DNA from: Bacillota bacterium
GTDB taxonomy: Bacteria > Bacillota > Clostridia > Peptostreptococcales > Anaerovoracaceae
NCBI GenBank assembly: GCA_017412505.1
Contig: JAFPXN010000078.1
Span: 1 to 51,370 of the forward strand
Direction: 5' to 3'
DNA: 51,370 bases
Shown here: positions 41,658-50,316 of the stretch, piece after piece
Layout of the letters: each line of letters opens with the position of its first letter
Numbering within the stretch: position 1 is the first letter of the stretch
Position numbers and translations under genes: made by a program
The notes under the pieces: model-generated
The model's database searches: none
What the model saw: the letters and a program-made list of their open reading frames with translations, nothing else
What the model was told of the DNA's origin: nothing

Positions 41658-42959
41658 ATGATCAAAGTCGTTCATTACATCAATCAGTTCTACGCCGGCA
41701 AAGGCGGAGAAGAGATGGCGAATATCCCTCCTGAAAAGGTAAAGGGTTTCGTCGGCCCGGGCATGGCGTTCAACGCCGCGTTCAAGGGCGAAGCCGAGAT
41801 CGTTGCCACCGTGTTCTGCGGCGACAGCTATTTCAACGAAAACAAAGAGGCGATCGACACCGTCATCGCCATGATCAAAGAAGAGCAGCCTGACATCGTC
41901 ATCTGCGGTCCTGCGTTCAACGCGGGCCGTTACGGCGTCGCCTGCGGCACTGTCGCCAGCGAAGTCAAGGCGCAGCTGGGCATTCCCACGCTCACCGGTA
42001 TGTACGACGAGAACCCAGGCGTGGATATGTTCAAGTCCAAGACCATCATCATGAAGACCAAGGACAGCGCGGCCGGCATGAGAAAGGCCGTCGCGGCCAT
42101 GGCTCCCGTAGCCCTGCGCATGGCGAAGGGCGAGGAACTGGGCAGCGCAGCGGCGGAAGGGTATTTCCCGACCGGCATCCGCAAGGGTCTGTTCGAAGAG
42201 AAGAGAGGCTCCGCGAGAGCGGTCGACATGCTGCTGAAGAAACTGGCAGGCGAGGAATTCGAGACCGAATATCCCATGCCCCAGTTCGACAGAGTGCAGC
42301 CGAATCCGGCCGTCGTCGACCTGGCGCACGCCAAGGTCGCCCTGGTCACGTCCGGCGGCATCGTGCCCAAGGGCAACCCGGATCACATCGAATCCTCTTC
42401 CGCGTCTCACTACGGCAAGTACGACATCGAAGGCGTGCAGGTCCTCACGGACAAGACCTACGAGACCGCACACGGCGGTTATGACCCGGTGTACGCGAAC
42501 GCGGACCCGAACAGAGTTCTGCCCGTGGACGTCATGAGAGAATTCGAAAAGGAAGGCCGCATCGGCGAGCTGTCCCATTACTATTACGCGACCGTAGGAA
42601 ACGGCACCGCCGTCGCTTCCGCCAAAAAGTTCGCTGACACGTTCAGCAAGGAACTCATCGCGGACGGCGTGCAGGCTGTGATCCTCACCAGTACCTGAGG
42701 AACCTGTACACGTTGCGGCGCAACAATGGTTAAAGAAATCGAAAGAGCCGGCATCCCCGTCGTACATATGTGCACGGTCGTGCCCATCTCTCTCACCGTC
42801 GGCGCGAACCGTATCGTCCCGACGGTCGCAATCCCGCATCCGCTGGGCAACCCGGCTCTCTCCCACGAGGAAGAGCACGACCTGCGCAAAAAGCTGGTCG
42901 GCAGAGCGCTCAAGGCTCTGGAAACGCCCGTGGACGGACAGACAGTATTCGAGGAATAA
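41658..42959 (+). CDS. grdB: Glycine reductase component B, selenoprotein GrdB
   Basis: A 433-aa selenoprotein read through the in-frame UGA at 42696-42698, residue 347. The surrounding ILTST-U-GTCTRCGA is the known GrdB active-site motif, and reading continues in frame for 86 residues of clear GrdB sequence (VKEIERAGIPVVHMC; GNPALSHEEE). GrdB binds glycine as a Schiff base on the GrdE pyruvoyl and transfers the carboxymethyl group to GrdA selenium. GGAGGG precedes the ATG. Conventional gene callers would cut it at the UGA. A hairpin GTTGC-GGC-GCAAC (42713-42725) lies where a SECIS is expected. Confidence 0.96.
42699..42738 (+). other. Candidate SECIS element in grdB
   Basis: Just after the Sec UGA, GTTGC-GGC-GCAAC forms a short hairpin (42713-42725), 14 nt from the UGA. 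This is the right distance for a bacterial SECIS that binds SelB. Clostridial SECIS elements vary widely in sequence, so this is only a structural guess. Confidence 0.45.
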
Positions 42960-42962
42960 GAA

Positions 42963-43901
42963 ATGGCAAAACAGTATGACATCGTGATCATCGGCGCGGG
43001 TCCCGCAGGACTTGCGGCAGGACTGTATGCGGGCAGAGCCCGTATGTCCACGCTCATCATCGAGAAGGAGAAGGACGGCGGACAGATCGTGCAGACCGCG
43101 GAGATCGAAAACTATCCCGGCGGCCTGGAGACCGAATCCGGTCCGTCCCTCGTAGCGCGCTTCGCGGCGCAGGCAGAAAAGTTCGGCTGCGAAAAAGTGC
43201 TGGACACTGTAAAGGAAGTCGAACTGGAAGGCCCGGTCAAGAAGATCGTCTGCAATAAGGAGACGTACGAGGCCAAGGCCGTCATCATCGCTTCCGGCGC
43301 GTCGCCGGCCCTGATCGGCTGCCCGGGCGAAGCGGAGTTCACCGGCAAGGGCGTATCCTACTGCGCGACGTGCGACGCTGCGTTCTTCGAGGACTTCGAA
43401 GTCTTCGTGGTCGGCGGCGGCGACGCGGCAGTAGAAGAAGCTATGTACTTGACAAAATTCGCGAGAAAGGTCACCATCATTCACAGAAGGGACGAACTGC
43501 GCGCGGCCAAGTCCATCCAGGAGAAAGCGTTCAAGAACGAAAAACTGGAATTCATGTGGAACACGGTCGTCAAGGAACTCAAGGGCGACGGCATCTTGAG
43601 CTCCATGGTCGTGGAAAACGTCAAGACCGGCGAGCAGACCGAGATCGTTGCCGACGAGGACGACGGCATCTTCGGCGTGTTCGTGTTCATCGGCTTCAAG
43701 CCCGCTACGGCGGTGTTCGAAGGCAAGGTGGAGATGGAGCGCGGCTACATCGTCACCGACCAGGAGATGCGCACGAACGTACCCGGCGTTTACGCCGCAG
43801 GCGACTGCCGGGTCAAGGAACTGCGCCAGGTCGTGACCGCTGCGGCAGACGGCGCCATCGCCGCCTGGCAGGCAGCCCGTTACGTCGACGAATTGGAATA
43901 G
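42963..43901 (+). CDS. trxB: Thioredoxin reductase
   Basis: A 312-aa FAD flavoprotein: FAD motif [16 protein letters not shown], redox-active Cys134-Ala-Thr-Cys137 ([11 protein letters not shown]), NAD(P) motif [12 protein letters not shown] and the closing [19 protein letters not shown]. It reduces thioredoxin, which delivers electrons to GrdA in glycine reduction. It starts 3 nt after grdB and lies within the grd operon, so it is the dedicated reductase. Confidence 0.95.
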   Translation: MAKQYDIVIIGAGPAGLAAGLYAGRARMSTLIIEKEKDGGQIVQTAEIENYPGGLETESGPSLVARFAAQAEKFGCEKVLDTVKEVELEGPVKKIVCNKETYEAKAVIIASGASPALIGCPGEAEFTGKGVSYCATCDAAFFEDFEVFVVGGGDAAVEEAMYLTKFARKVTIIHRRDELRAAKSIQEKAFKNEKLEFMWNTVVKELKGDGILSSMVVENVKTGEQTEIVADEDDGIFGVFVFIGFKPATAVFEGKVEMERGYIVTDQEMRTNVPGVYAAGDCRVKELRQVVTAAADGAIAAWQAARYVDELE

Positions 43902-43911
43902 GAGGAAAGCA

Positions 43912-44229
43912 ATGCTGGAAGTAGATAAGCTTACATTCGAAGAAGAAGTGCTGAAGGCGGAAGGCTACGTTCTCGTAGACTTCTACGGAGACGGCTGCGT
44001 TCCCTGCGCTGCCCTGATGCCCCACGTACACGCTCTGGCGGATCAGTACGGCGATAAGATAAAGTTCTGCGCCCTGAATACCTCCAAAGCGAGAAGACTG
44101 GCCATCGGCCAGAAGGTCCTGGGCCTGCCCACCATCACCGTGTATAAGGACGGCGAAAAGGTGGAAGAACTGGTCAAGGACGACGCCACCGCCGAAAACG
44201 TAGCGGCGATGGTTCAGAAATATATCTAG
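43912..44229 (+). CDS. trxA: Thioredoxin of the glycine reductase system
   Basis: A 105-aa thioredoxin with active site Cys29-Val-Pro-Cys32 ([11 protein letters not shown]). The GCVPC form, instead of WCGPC, is typical of thioredoxins paired with glycine, sarcosine and betaine reductases. The cis-Pro segment [12 protein letters not shown] is conserved. It reoxidises TrxB and reduces the GrdA selenenylsulfide or the Cys-Sec pair. GGAGGAAAG precedes the ATG. Confidence 0.94.
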   Translation: MLEVDKLTFEEEVLKAEGYVLVDFYGDGCVPCAALMPHVHALADQYGDKIKFCALNTSKARRLAIGQKVLGLPTITVYKDGEKVEELVKDDATAENVAAMVQKYI

Positions 44230-44290
44230 ATTGCACGGGGCAGAGCCCCTTGTAATAGCACCCTGTAAAACGGAAAAGGAGGAATGTAGA

Positions 44291-44752
44291 ATGGCTATCT
44301 TAAAGGATAAGAAAGTCATCATCATCGGAGACCGCGATGGCATTCCGGGTCCTGCGATCGCCGCATGCGCGGAATCTGCCGGAGCAGAAGTCGTCTTCGC
44401 TTCGACAGAGTGCTTCGTCTGAACGGCCGCAGGTGCCATGGACCTGGAAAACCAGAAGAGAGTCAAGGAGTTCAGCGAACAGTACGGCCCCGAAAACGTT
44501 GTCGTTCTCTTAGGCGCAGCCGAAGGAGAGGCAGCGGGACTGGCAGCCGAAACCGTTACGCTGGGCGACCCCACTTTCGCAGGTCCTTTGGCGGGAGTCT
44601 CGTTGGGACTCACTGTTTATCACGTATGTGAACCCGAAGTCAAAGCTGAATTCGATCCGGACGTCTATGACGAACAGATCTCGATGATGGAGATGGTACT
44701 CGATGTGGATGATATCTGCAGCGAGATGAATGCCATCAGAGACCAGCTTTAA
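44291..44752 (+). CDS. grdA: Glycine reductase component A, selenoprotein GrdA
   Basis: A 153-aa selenoprotein with the in-frame UGA at 44420-44422, residue 44, in the motif [15 protein letters not shown] (Cys41-x2-Sec44), the hallmark of GrdA. It receives the carboxymethyl group from GrdB on selenium and hands a ketene-like acetyl to GrdC/GrdD. GGAGG precedes the ATG. The rest ([24 protein letters not shown]) matches GrdA. A stem CAGGT-GCCATGG-ACCTG downstream of the UGA is a candidate SECIS. The downstream gene is separated by a terminator-like hairpin. Confidence 0.96.
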
Positions 44753-44776
44753 CCGAACCGGTTAGCAGGCAAGACA

Positions 44777-44822
44777 AGCGGCGGGCGAGGCAAAAAGGCC
44801 CGTCCGCCGCTCGTGTTTTTTG
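44777..44822 (+). terminator. Terminator-like hairpin between grdA and grdCD
   Basis: AGCGGCGG / CCGCCGCT (44777-44784 with 44804-44811) with further pairing inside, followed by CGTGTTTTTTG. It lies in the 84-nt gap and could reduce readthrough, so that GrdA is made in excess over the fused component C. Confidence 0.6.
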
Positions 44823-44836
44823 AAAGGAACTGTATT

Positions 44837-47347
44837 ATGAGCTACAGTGTGATCAAGGGAGCGGGATACATCCTGGTCCACGTGCCCGGCATGGTGATGC
44901 ATCACGGCACGACCCAGACTACCGAAAAAGTCGTCAATCCCGGCTCCGATTATCTGAAGGAACTTCCTTCCCACATGCGGTCCTACGAGGACTGCCTGGC
45001 GTATCCGCCAAACCAGACGTATATCGGCAATCTGCCGATCGACGATCTGGCGGAGATCCCTGAACCCTGGGCGGACAAGAAGGTCGAAAAGCCTCAGCGC
45101 TACGGCAAATTCGGCGAGATCATGCCCGAAGACGAATTCATCCTGCTGATGCAGGCCTGCGACGTTTTCGACCTGGTGCGCCTCGATAAGGCGTTCGTCG
45201 AAAAGACGCTGCCGAAACTGCAGGAGCATCCTCTTATGGACGAGCATATCCTCGGCCTGATCAAGGAAGGGGACGATGCCGCCGAGATCGGAAATGCCGT
45301 CGAGGAAGGCGCGGAAGCGCTGATCTTCGAAGACAAAACCGTCGGCTGCGTTAAGAGAGCTCACGACGTCGACGTCAACCTGAGCGCCCACGTCATGTTC
45401 GAGAACCTGGTCTCTAAGGCTTCCGAAGTCCTGTCCGTGCTGCACCTGGTCAAGAACGCAGGAATCGATGCTGCGGATGTGGATTACATGATCGACTGCA
45501 GCGAAGAAGCCTGCGGCGACATGAACCAGCGCGGCGGCGGCAACTTCGCGAAAGCTGCCGCGGAGATCGCGGGTCTCGTGAACGCCACGGGCAGCGATAC
45601 GAGAGGATTCTGCGCGGGTCCCGCCCACGCCATTATGGAAGCGGCGTCCCTCGTCAAGGCCGGAACGTTCAAGAACGTCGTCGTGGCAGGCGGCGGATGT
45701 ACCGCCAAGCTGGGCATGAACGGCAAGGACCACATTAAGAAGGGTCTGCCTATCCTGGAAGACTGCCTCGGCGGTTTTGCGGTCCTCGTTTCTGAGAACG
45801 ACGGCAAGAGTCCGGAGATCAACACGGATATCGTCGGCAGACACAGAGTCGGCACCGGATCCGCGCCGCAGGCTGTCATCGGGTCCCTCGTGACCGATCC
45901 TCTGGCAGAAGCCGGCATGACCATCCTCGACGTGGACAAATATTCTCCCGAGATGCAGAATCCGGACATCACGAAGCCTGCAGGGGCTGGCGACGTGCCG
46001 GAATCCAACTATAAGATGATCGGCGCCCTGGGCGTCAAACTGGGACAGATGGAACGCAAGGACCTGCCCGGTTTCGTCAAGGAGCACGGCCTGAAGGGCT
46101 ACGCGCCCACGCAGGGTCACATTCCCTCCGGCGTGCCTTATCTGGGCTATGCCAGAGAGAGCATCATGGCAGGAAAGACGAAGAACGCCATGATCATCGG
46201 CAAGGGGTCTCTGTTCCTTGGCCGCATGACCAACCTGTTCGACGGCATCTCGTTCCTCGTCCAGGCCAATACGAAGAAGGACGAAAAGAAGGCGGCTGCG
46301 CCTGTCAAGGTGCCCGTCATCGGCATCGCGGCGGCAGGTTATGAACTCGATCCGCAGAATCTGGTGGACGCTGTGGAATTCGCGGCGAACAAGGGCTGCA
46401 AGGCCGTTATCATCGACGGAGAGGACTGCCACGCCAAGATGGAAGCCATGCTGAAGAGCGGCGAGATCGACGGCGCGGTCACGTCCCACTATCCGTTCCC
46501 GATCGGCGTTTCCACTGTCGGACGCGTCATCACGCCCGCGCTGGGCAAGGAGATGTTCATCGCCTGCACGACGGGCACCAGCTCCACGGACAGAGCGGAA
46601 GCCATGGTGAAAAACGCGATCTACGGCATCATCGCGGCGAAAGCCTGCGGCATCGAAGATCCGACTGTCGGCATTCTGAACGCGGACGACGCCAGAAGAT
46701 GCGAGAGGGCGCTGCTCAAACTGAAGGAAAACGGCTATACGTTCCGGTTCGCGGAATCCTGCAGGGCGGACGGCGGCTACATGATGCGCGGCAACGACGT
46801 GCTGAGAGGAACGCCCGACGTGCTGGCCTGCGACCCGCTCACAGGCAACCTGATGATGAAGATGTTCAGCTCGTTCAATACGGGCGGAACGTTCGAAGCC
46901 AGCGGCTACGGCTACGGTCCGGGCATCGGCGGCAACTACGGCAAGCTGATCCTGATCATATCCAGAGCTTCCGGCGCTCCCGTCATTGCCAACGCAGTGC
47001 AGTACGCCAGCCAGCTGGCGGCAGCGAACTGGCTGAAGATCTCCGGGGAAGAACTCAGAAAGGCGCAGAGAGCCGGACTGAACGACGTTCTGGAAGAGAT
47101 GCGCACCGAAGGCAAGCACGCGTTCGAGAAACCCGCGGCCAAGGTCAAGGCTCCGGAAAAGGAAACTGTGACGGTAGATATCCACGGCGTGGAAGTCACG
47201 GATATCGACGCGGCGGTCGAGTCGCTGTGGGAGAAGGGCATCTATGCCGAATCCGGCATGGGCTGCACCGGTCCCGTCGTCATGGTGAACGAAGCGAAGG
47301 CGGAAAAGGCAGCCGAGATCCTGAAAGAAAAGGGCTTTATCGCGTAA
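44837..47347 (+). CDS. grdC-grdD: Glycine reductase component C, GrdC-GrdD fusion
   Basis: An 836-aa protein that joins the two subunits of protein C. Residues about 1-477 match GrdC (FabH-like, with YEDCLAYPPNQTYIGNLP and a conserved NQRGGGNFAKAAAEIAG). A linker rich in Lys/Ala (KKDEKKAAAPVK, about 478-492) leads to residues 493-836, matching GrdD. The GrdD active-site Cys that holds the acetyl group is Cys810 (SGMGCTGPVV). Component C releases acetyl phosphate. ATG 44837 with AAAGGA 8 nt upstream is preferred over a GTG 24 nt earlier. In characterised organisms grdC and grdD are separate genes; the fusion is intact with no internal stop. Confidence 0.92.
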   Translation: MSYSVIKGAGYILVHVPGMVMHHGTTQTTEKVVNPGSDYLKELPSHMRSYEDCLAYPPNQTYIGNLPIDDLAEIPEPWADKKVEKPQRYGKFGEIMPEDEFILLMQACDVFDLVRLDKAFVEKTLPKLQEHPLMDEHILGLIKEGDDAAEIGNAVEEGAEALIFEDKTVGCVKRAHDVDVNLSAHVMFENLVSKASEVLSVLHLVKNAGIDAADVDYMIDCSEEACGDMNQRGGGNFAKAAAEIAGLVNATGSDTRGFCAGPAHAIMEAASLVKAGTFKNVVVAGGGCTAKLGMNGKDHIKKGLPILEDCLGGFAVLVSENDGKSPEINTDIVGRHRVGTGSAPQAVIGSLVTDPLAEAGMTILDVDKYSPEMQNPDITKPAGAGDVPESNYKMIGALGVKLGQMERKDLPGFVKEHGLKGYAPTQGHIPSGVPYLGYARESIMAGKTKNAMIIGKGSLFLGRMTNLFDGISFLVQANTKKDEKKAAAPVKVPVIGIAAAGYELDPQNLVDAVEFAANKGCKAVIIDGEDCHAKMEAMLKSGEIDGAVTSHYPFPIGVSTVGRVITPALGKEMFIACTTGTSSTDRAEAMVKNAIYGIIAAKACGIEDPTVGILNADDARRCERALLKLKENGYTFRFAESCRADGGYMMRGNDVLRGTPDVLACDPLTGNLMMKMFSSFNTGGTFEASGYGYGPGIGGNYGKLILIISRASGAPVIANAVQYASQLAAANWLKISGEELRKAQRAGLNDVLEEMRTEGKHAFEKPAAKVKAPEKETVTVDIHGVEVTDIDAAVESLWEKGIYAESGMGCTGPVVMVNEAKAEKAAEILKEKGFIA

Positions 47348-47373
47348 AGTTTTTGTGCTAAAATTATATCGTA

Positions 47374-47463
47374 ACAGGGGTGCTGAACCGCAAAACGCGG
47401 TTCGGCTGAGAACATACTCTTTTACCTGATCCGGGTAATGCCGGCGTAGGGAGCATATTCTGT
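47374..47463 (+). promoter_or_regulatory. TPP riboswitch
   Basis: The conserved THI-box blocks are present: GGGGTGC (47377-47383), CTGAGAACATACTC (with the GCTGAGA core), ACCTGATCCGGGTAATGCCGGCGTAGGGAG. It binds thiamine pyrophosphate and controls the thiT gene 60 nt downstream, through the adjacent terminator. Confidence 0.97.
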
Positions 47464-47474
47464 ATTGTCATTTA

Positions 47475-47506
47475 CCGCACCTCTGGCCCCAGAGGTGCGG
47501 TATTTT
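47475..47506 (+). terminator. TPP riboswitch terminator
   Basis: A perfect 12-bp stem CCGCACCTCTGG / CCAGAGGTGCGG with a 2-nt spacer, then TATTTT. It forms the off-state of the riboswitch and ends 12 nt before the thiT start codon. The left arm may also pair with the riboswitch 3' end. Confidence 0.88.
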
Positions 47507-47518
47507 CGAGAGGATTTT

Positions 47519-48091
47519 ATGAACAACACAAGTAAAACGAGGGCTCTGGCGGAATGCGCCGTCCTCATCGCCTTGGGCACGATCCTTGCCCAGATCAAGA
47601 TCTACGAAATGCCCAACGGAGGCAGCATAACCGCGGCTTCCATGGTGCCGTTTGTCCTCATCTCGCTGCGGCACGGTCCGCGGTGGGGCATGCTTTCCGG
47701 TTTCGCCAACAGCCTGCTGCAGATGCTGCTGGGCGGTCTGTGGCCTACGCCGGCCGGAACGGCGACCGCTATGGCGTTGGAAGTGGTGCTGGATTATCTG
47801 GTCCCGTTCAGCGTCTTAGGACTGGCCTGGTTTTTCGCGAAGCCTTTCGGAGAAAACCGGAAGATGCAGGGCATCCTGTTCGGAACGTTCTGCGTCTGTG
47901 TGCTGCGTTTCCTGGCGCATTTCTTTTCGGGGATCATCGTATGGGGTTCGATCACGGAAGACGGGATCGGCGCAGTCATTTATTCGCTGACGTACAACGG
48001 CAGCTTCATGGCGGTGGAGACTGTCATTACGATCGTCGTCATCGGCCTGCTGTACAAGAGCGCGCCGAAACTGTTCAAAGCGATGGAATAA
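47519..48091 (+). CDS. thiT: ECF transporter S component for thiamine
   Basis: A 190-aa membrane protein with about six hydrophobic helices, typical of ThiT, the thiamine-binding S component of energy-coupling factor transporters. ALAECAVLIALGTILAQIKIYEMPNGGSIT holds the first helix and the binding loop. The TPP riboswitch upstream confirms thiamine as substrate. The start ATG (MNNTSKTRALAE) follows GAGAGGA. The EcfA1, EcfA2 and EcfT energising module is not in the window. The gene ends at an intrinsic terminator. Confidence 0.92.
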   Translation: MNNTSKTRALAECAVLIALGTILAQIKIYEMPNGGSITAASMVPFVLISLRHGPRWGMLSGFANSLLQMLLGGLWPTPAGTATAMALEVVLDYLVPFSVLGLAWFFAKPFGENRKMQGILFGTFCVCVLRFLAHFFSGIIVWGSITEDGIGAVIYSLTYNGSFMAVETVITIVVIGLLYKSAPKLFKAME

Positions 48092-48112
48092 AAGGGATTT
48101 CTCAAATACCGG

Positions 48113-48151
48113 AAAGAGCACGCGGGGACAGTCCCCATGTGCTCTTTTTTA
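48113..48151 (+). terminator. thiT intrinsic terminator
   Basis: AAAGAGCAC / GTGCTCTTT (48113-48121 with 48139-48147) with an inner GGGGAC/GTCCCC stem, followed by TTTTTT. Confidence 0.85.
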
Positions 48152-48187
48152 TGCTATAAATCCGTCTGCTGTCACCAAAAAGATGAT

Positions 48188-48208
48188 ATACTGTATTTGT
48201 ATCAGTAT
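48188..48208 (+). promoter_or_regulatory. Inverted repeat upstream of the LytTR regulator gene
   Basis: ATACTG and CAGTAT are separated by 9 nt (48188-48193 with 48203-48208), about 30 nt before the start codon. TATACT (48187-48192) is a possible -10 box. It may be an operator or promoter element for the two-component operon; LytTR sites are usually direct repeats, so this is weak. Confidence 0.3.
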
Positions 48209-48235
48209 GCATTTTCGTAAGTGAGGAAGACAGCT

Positions 48236-48970
48236 ATGGAATGGCGCATCGCGATCGTGGACGACTTGAAAATGGATAGGGAACGTCTGCAGAAGGACGT
48301 CGTGAAATGGTACGCGCAGCAGGAGATCGACGCAACAATCAGCGTATATGACAGCGGCGCCGCCATGCTTCGCGAGTTCTCGAAGGACCGTTTTCAGATC
48401 GCGTTCCTGGATATCCGCATGGACGACATGACAGGCATCCAGTTGGCAGAACAGCTGCGCAAGGAAGATACGAACCTCCTGATCTGCTTCCTTACGACTT
48501 CCCGGGAATACGCGTTCGACGCGTTTCCCATCCATCCCTTCGATTACCTGATCAAACCTTATAAGGAAGAACAACTGAATCACGTGCTGGCAGAAGCTCA
48601 GCGCGTTCTGTCCGGCAGCGAGCCGGAGATCGCGGCCAAGTCAGGCAAGGTGGAAGTTCAGGTCACATACAGCCAGATCGTATCCGTGATCTCTCAGGGT
48701 CACGCTGTGCTGTTCCGGCTGACTGACGGAAGTTCCGTCCGGGGACTGCGCACGTTCGGCGAAACGGAGCAGACGCTGACCGCGGACGAGCGCTTCCTGC
48801 TCTGCAACCGGGGAATTCTTGTCAATATGGACCACGTCGCGTCCCTGAACGGAGAAGTTTTTCTGATGGATGACGCCAGCAGTTTTCCGCTGCGTACGAA
48901 AAACCGTTCGGAACTGATCCGCCAATTCTCCCAGTATCAGATCACGCGGATGAGGAGGGGCAGACGATGA
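48236..48970 (+). CDS. LytTR-family response regulator
   Basis: A 244-aa AgrA/LytR-type regulator. The N-terminal receiver (about 1-120) has DD (residues 9-10), the phosphorylation Asp59 (FLDIRMDDMTG), and Lys in IKPY. The C-terminal LytTR DNA-binding domain (about 140-240) contains the typical FLLCNRGILVNMDHVAS. ATG 48236 with GAGGAAG upstream is chosen over a GTG 15 nt earlier that overlaps this ribosome site. Its stop overlaps the ATG of the sensor kinase gene (ATGA), a two-gene operon. Confidence 0.92.
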   Translation: MEWRIAIVDDLKMDRERLQKDVVKWYAQQEIDATISVYDSGAAMLREFSKDRFQIAFLDIRMDDMTGIQLAEQLRKEDTNLLICFLTTSREYAFDAFPIHPFDYLIKPYKEEQLNHVLAEAQRVLSGSEPEIAAKSGKVEVQVTYSQIVSVISQGHAVLFRLTDGSSVRGLRTFGETEQTLTADERFLLCNRGILVNMDHVASLNGEVFLMDDASSFPLRTKNRSELIRQFSQYQITRMRRGRR

Positions 48971-50316
48971 ACGAGCTTTTTGTGCGTCACGCTCTCGAAT
49001 TATCGATCAGCATTCCCGCCGCTATTATGGCCTTTTTGCCGGTAAGGAAAAACGTGAGGTTCCACTGGCCTGTTATGATGCTGCTGTCGGGGTCATTCCT
49101 CATCGCGTTCATGCTGCTCGGCGCGCTGGTCTGCGTACGGTTCGACGTATCGACCAGCTTCGTGCTGCTGCCTCTGCTGCTTTTGTGCTTCGAGGTCTTT
49201 ACGCTGGTCGTAAAACTCGAATTGTCGAAAAAGATCTTCTGTTTCTTAAACGCCTGCATGCTCTGCTTCTTTACGACGGTATATGCGGTCTTTATCACAG
49301 CGCCTATAGAGCCGAACGAAGGTCCCTTTACGGTCAGGTCTTCCCTGATCTGTATGGGACTTACATTTCTCGTTTTGATTCTTTTCTATAAGACTCTGTC
49401 GGTCAAACTGCCTTATCTTCTGAACGAAGAACGCCTGAACCGCAGCTGGTGGGCTCTGTCGATCGTGCTGATCATCCTCTGTTCGGTTTTCTTATACATC
49501 AACCCCGAAAACCTTGAGATGGTCCGCGTAGGCAGAGTCCGTTCCTTCGGCCTGATCACGCTGGCGCTGTATCCTGTCGCGGTCTATCTGCTGTATCACC
49601 TGTATTGGTGGACGACTGTGCGCCTGAACGAAAACGCGCAGATCAAACAGGAGAACACCGTGCTCAATATGGAGCAGAAACGCTATGAGGAACTGCGCAG
49701 TTACATGGACGAGACCCGTACGCTGCGGCACGATTTCCGTCAGCATATCCGGGTCATCACAGAGCTCGCGGCAAATGAGAAATATGACGAGCTGAAGGAC
49801 TATACCAAACAGTTTGCCGGGATCTTAAAGAAAGGCTATACGCCGTTCTGCGCGAACATGGCTGTAGATGCGGTCGCGTCGCATTACGCAGGCCTTGCGG
49901 AATCCCAGAGCACGAAGATGGAATGGGATCTTCGCCTGCCGAAAGAGTTGCCCGTTCCGGAAGTCGAATTCTGCGCCATGCTCGGCAATCTGCTGGAGAA
50001 CGCGCTGAACGCCACTGAAAAAGTAACGGAAGAAAAACGCAGGATCGACGTAGTGTCCAGCATGCTTTCGGATACGATGCTGGGTCTTAGTGTCACCAAC
50101 CCATACGTCGGTAAAGTCCGTTTTGACCGGGATCATCTGCCTGTTTCGCGGGTCCCCGGACATGGCGTGGGCATGCCGTCCGTTGCGGCGACTGTCAAGC
50201 GCTATAACGGCAATATGGATATCACAGCGAAGGACGGGATCTTTTCCGTCAATATCATGCTATACCCCAATGCAGAAAGGATGAGTGGAGCCAATGAACG
50301 AGAAAATGAAAACTGA
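48967..50316 (+). CDS. GHKL-domain sensor histidine kinase
   Basis: A 449-aa kinase of the AgrC/LytS-like type. About six membrane helices occupy residues 1-220. The dimerisation/H box is TRTLRHDFRQHI (about residue 250, His in RHDF), the ATPase N box is EFCAMLGNLLENALNA, and the G box is PGHGVGMPSVAATVKRYNG. It forms the signalling pair with the preceding LytTR regulator. The end of the gene overlaps the start of the decarboxylase by 23 nt. Confidence 0.9.
   Translation: MNELFVRHALELSISIPAAIMAFLPVRKNVRFHWPVMMLLSGSFLIAFMLLGALVCVRFDVSTSFVLLPLLLLCFEVFTLVVKLELSKKIFCFLNACMLCFFTTVYAVFITAPIEPNEGPFTVRSSLICMGLTFLVLILFYKTLSVKLPYLLNEERLNRSWWALSIVLIILCSVFLYINPENLEMVRVGRVRSFGLITLALYPVAVYLLYHLYWWTTVRLNENAQIKQENTVLNMEQKRYEELRSYMDETRTLRHDFRQHIRVITELAANEKYDELKDYTKQFAGILKKGYTPFCANMAVDAVASHYAGLAESQSTKMEWDLRLPKELPVPEVEFCAMLGNLLENALNATEKVTEEKRRIDVVSSMLSDTMLGLSVTNPYVGKVRFDRDHLPVSRVPGHGVGMPSVAATVKRYNGNMDITAKDGIFSVNIMLYPNAERMSGANERENEN

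Noticed and set aside
42698..42699. grdB as a pseudogene broken by a stop
   Set aside because: The stop is UGA in the conserved Sec motif and GrdB sequence continues in frame; selA, selB and tRNA-Sec are present.
44420..44422. grdA as a pseudogene or as two short genes
   Set aside because: The UGA lies exactly at Sec44 of the known motif, and both halves are GrdA.
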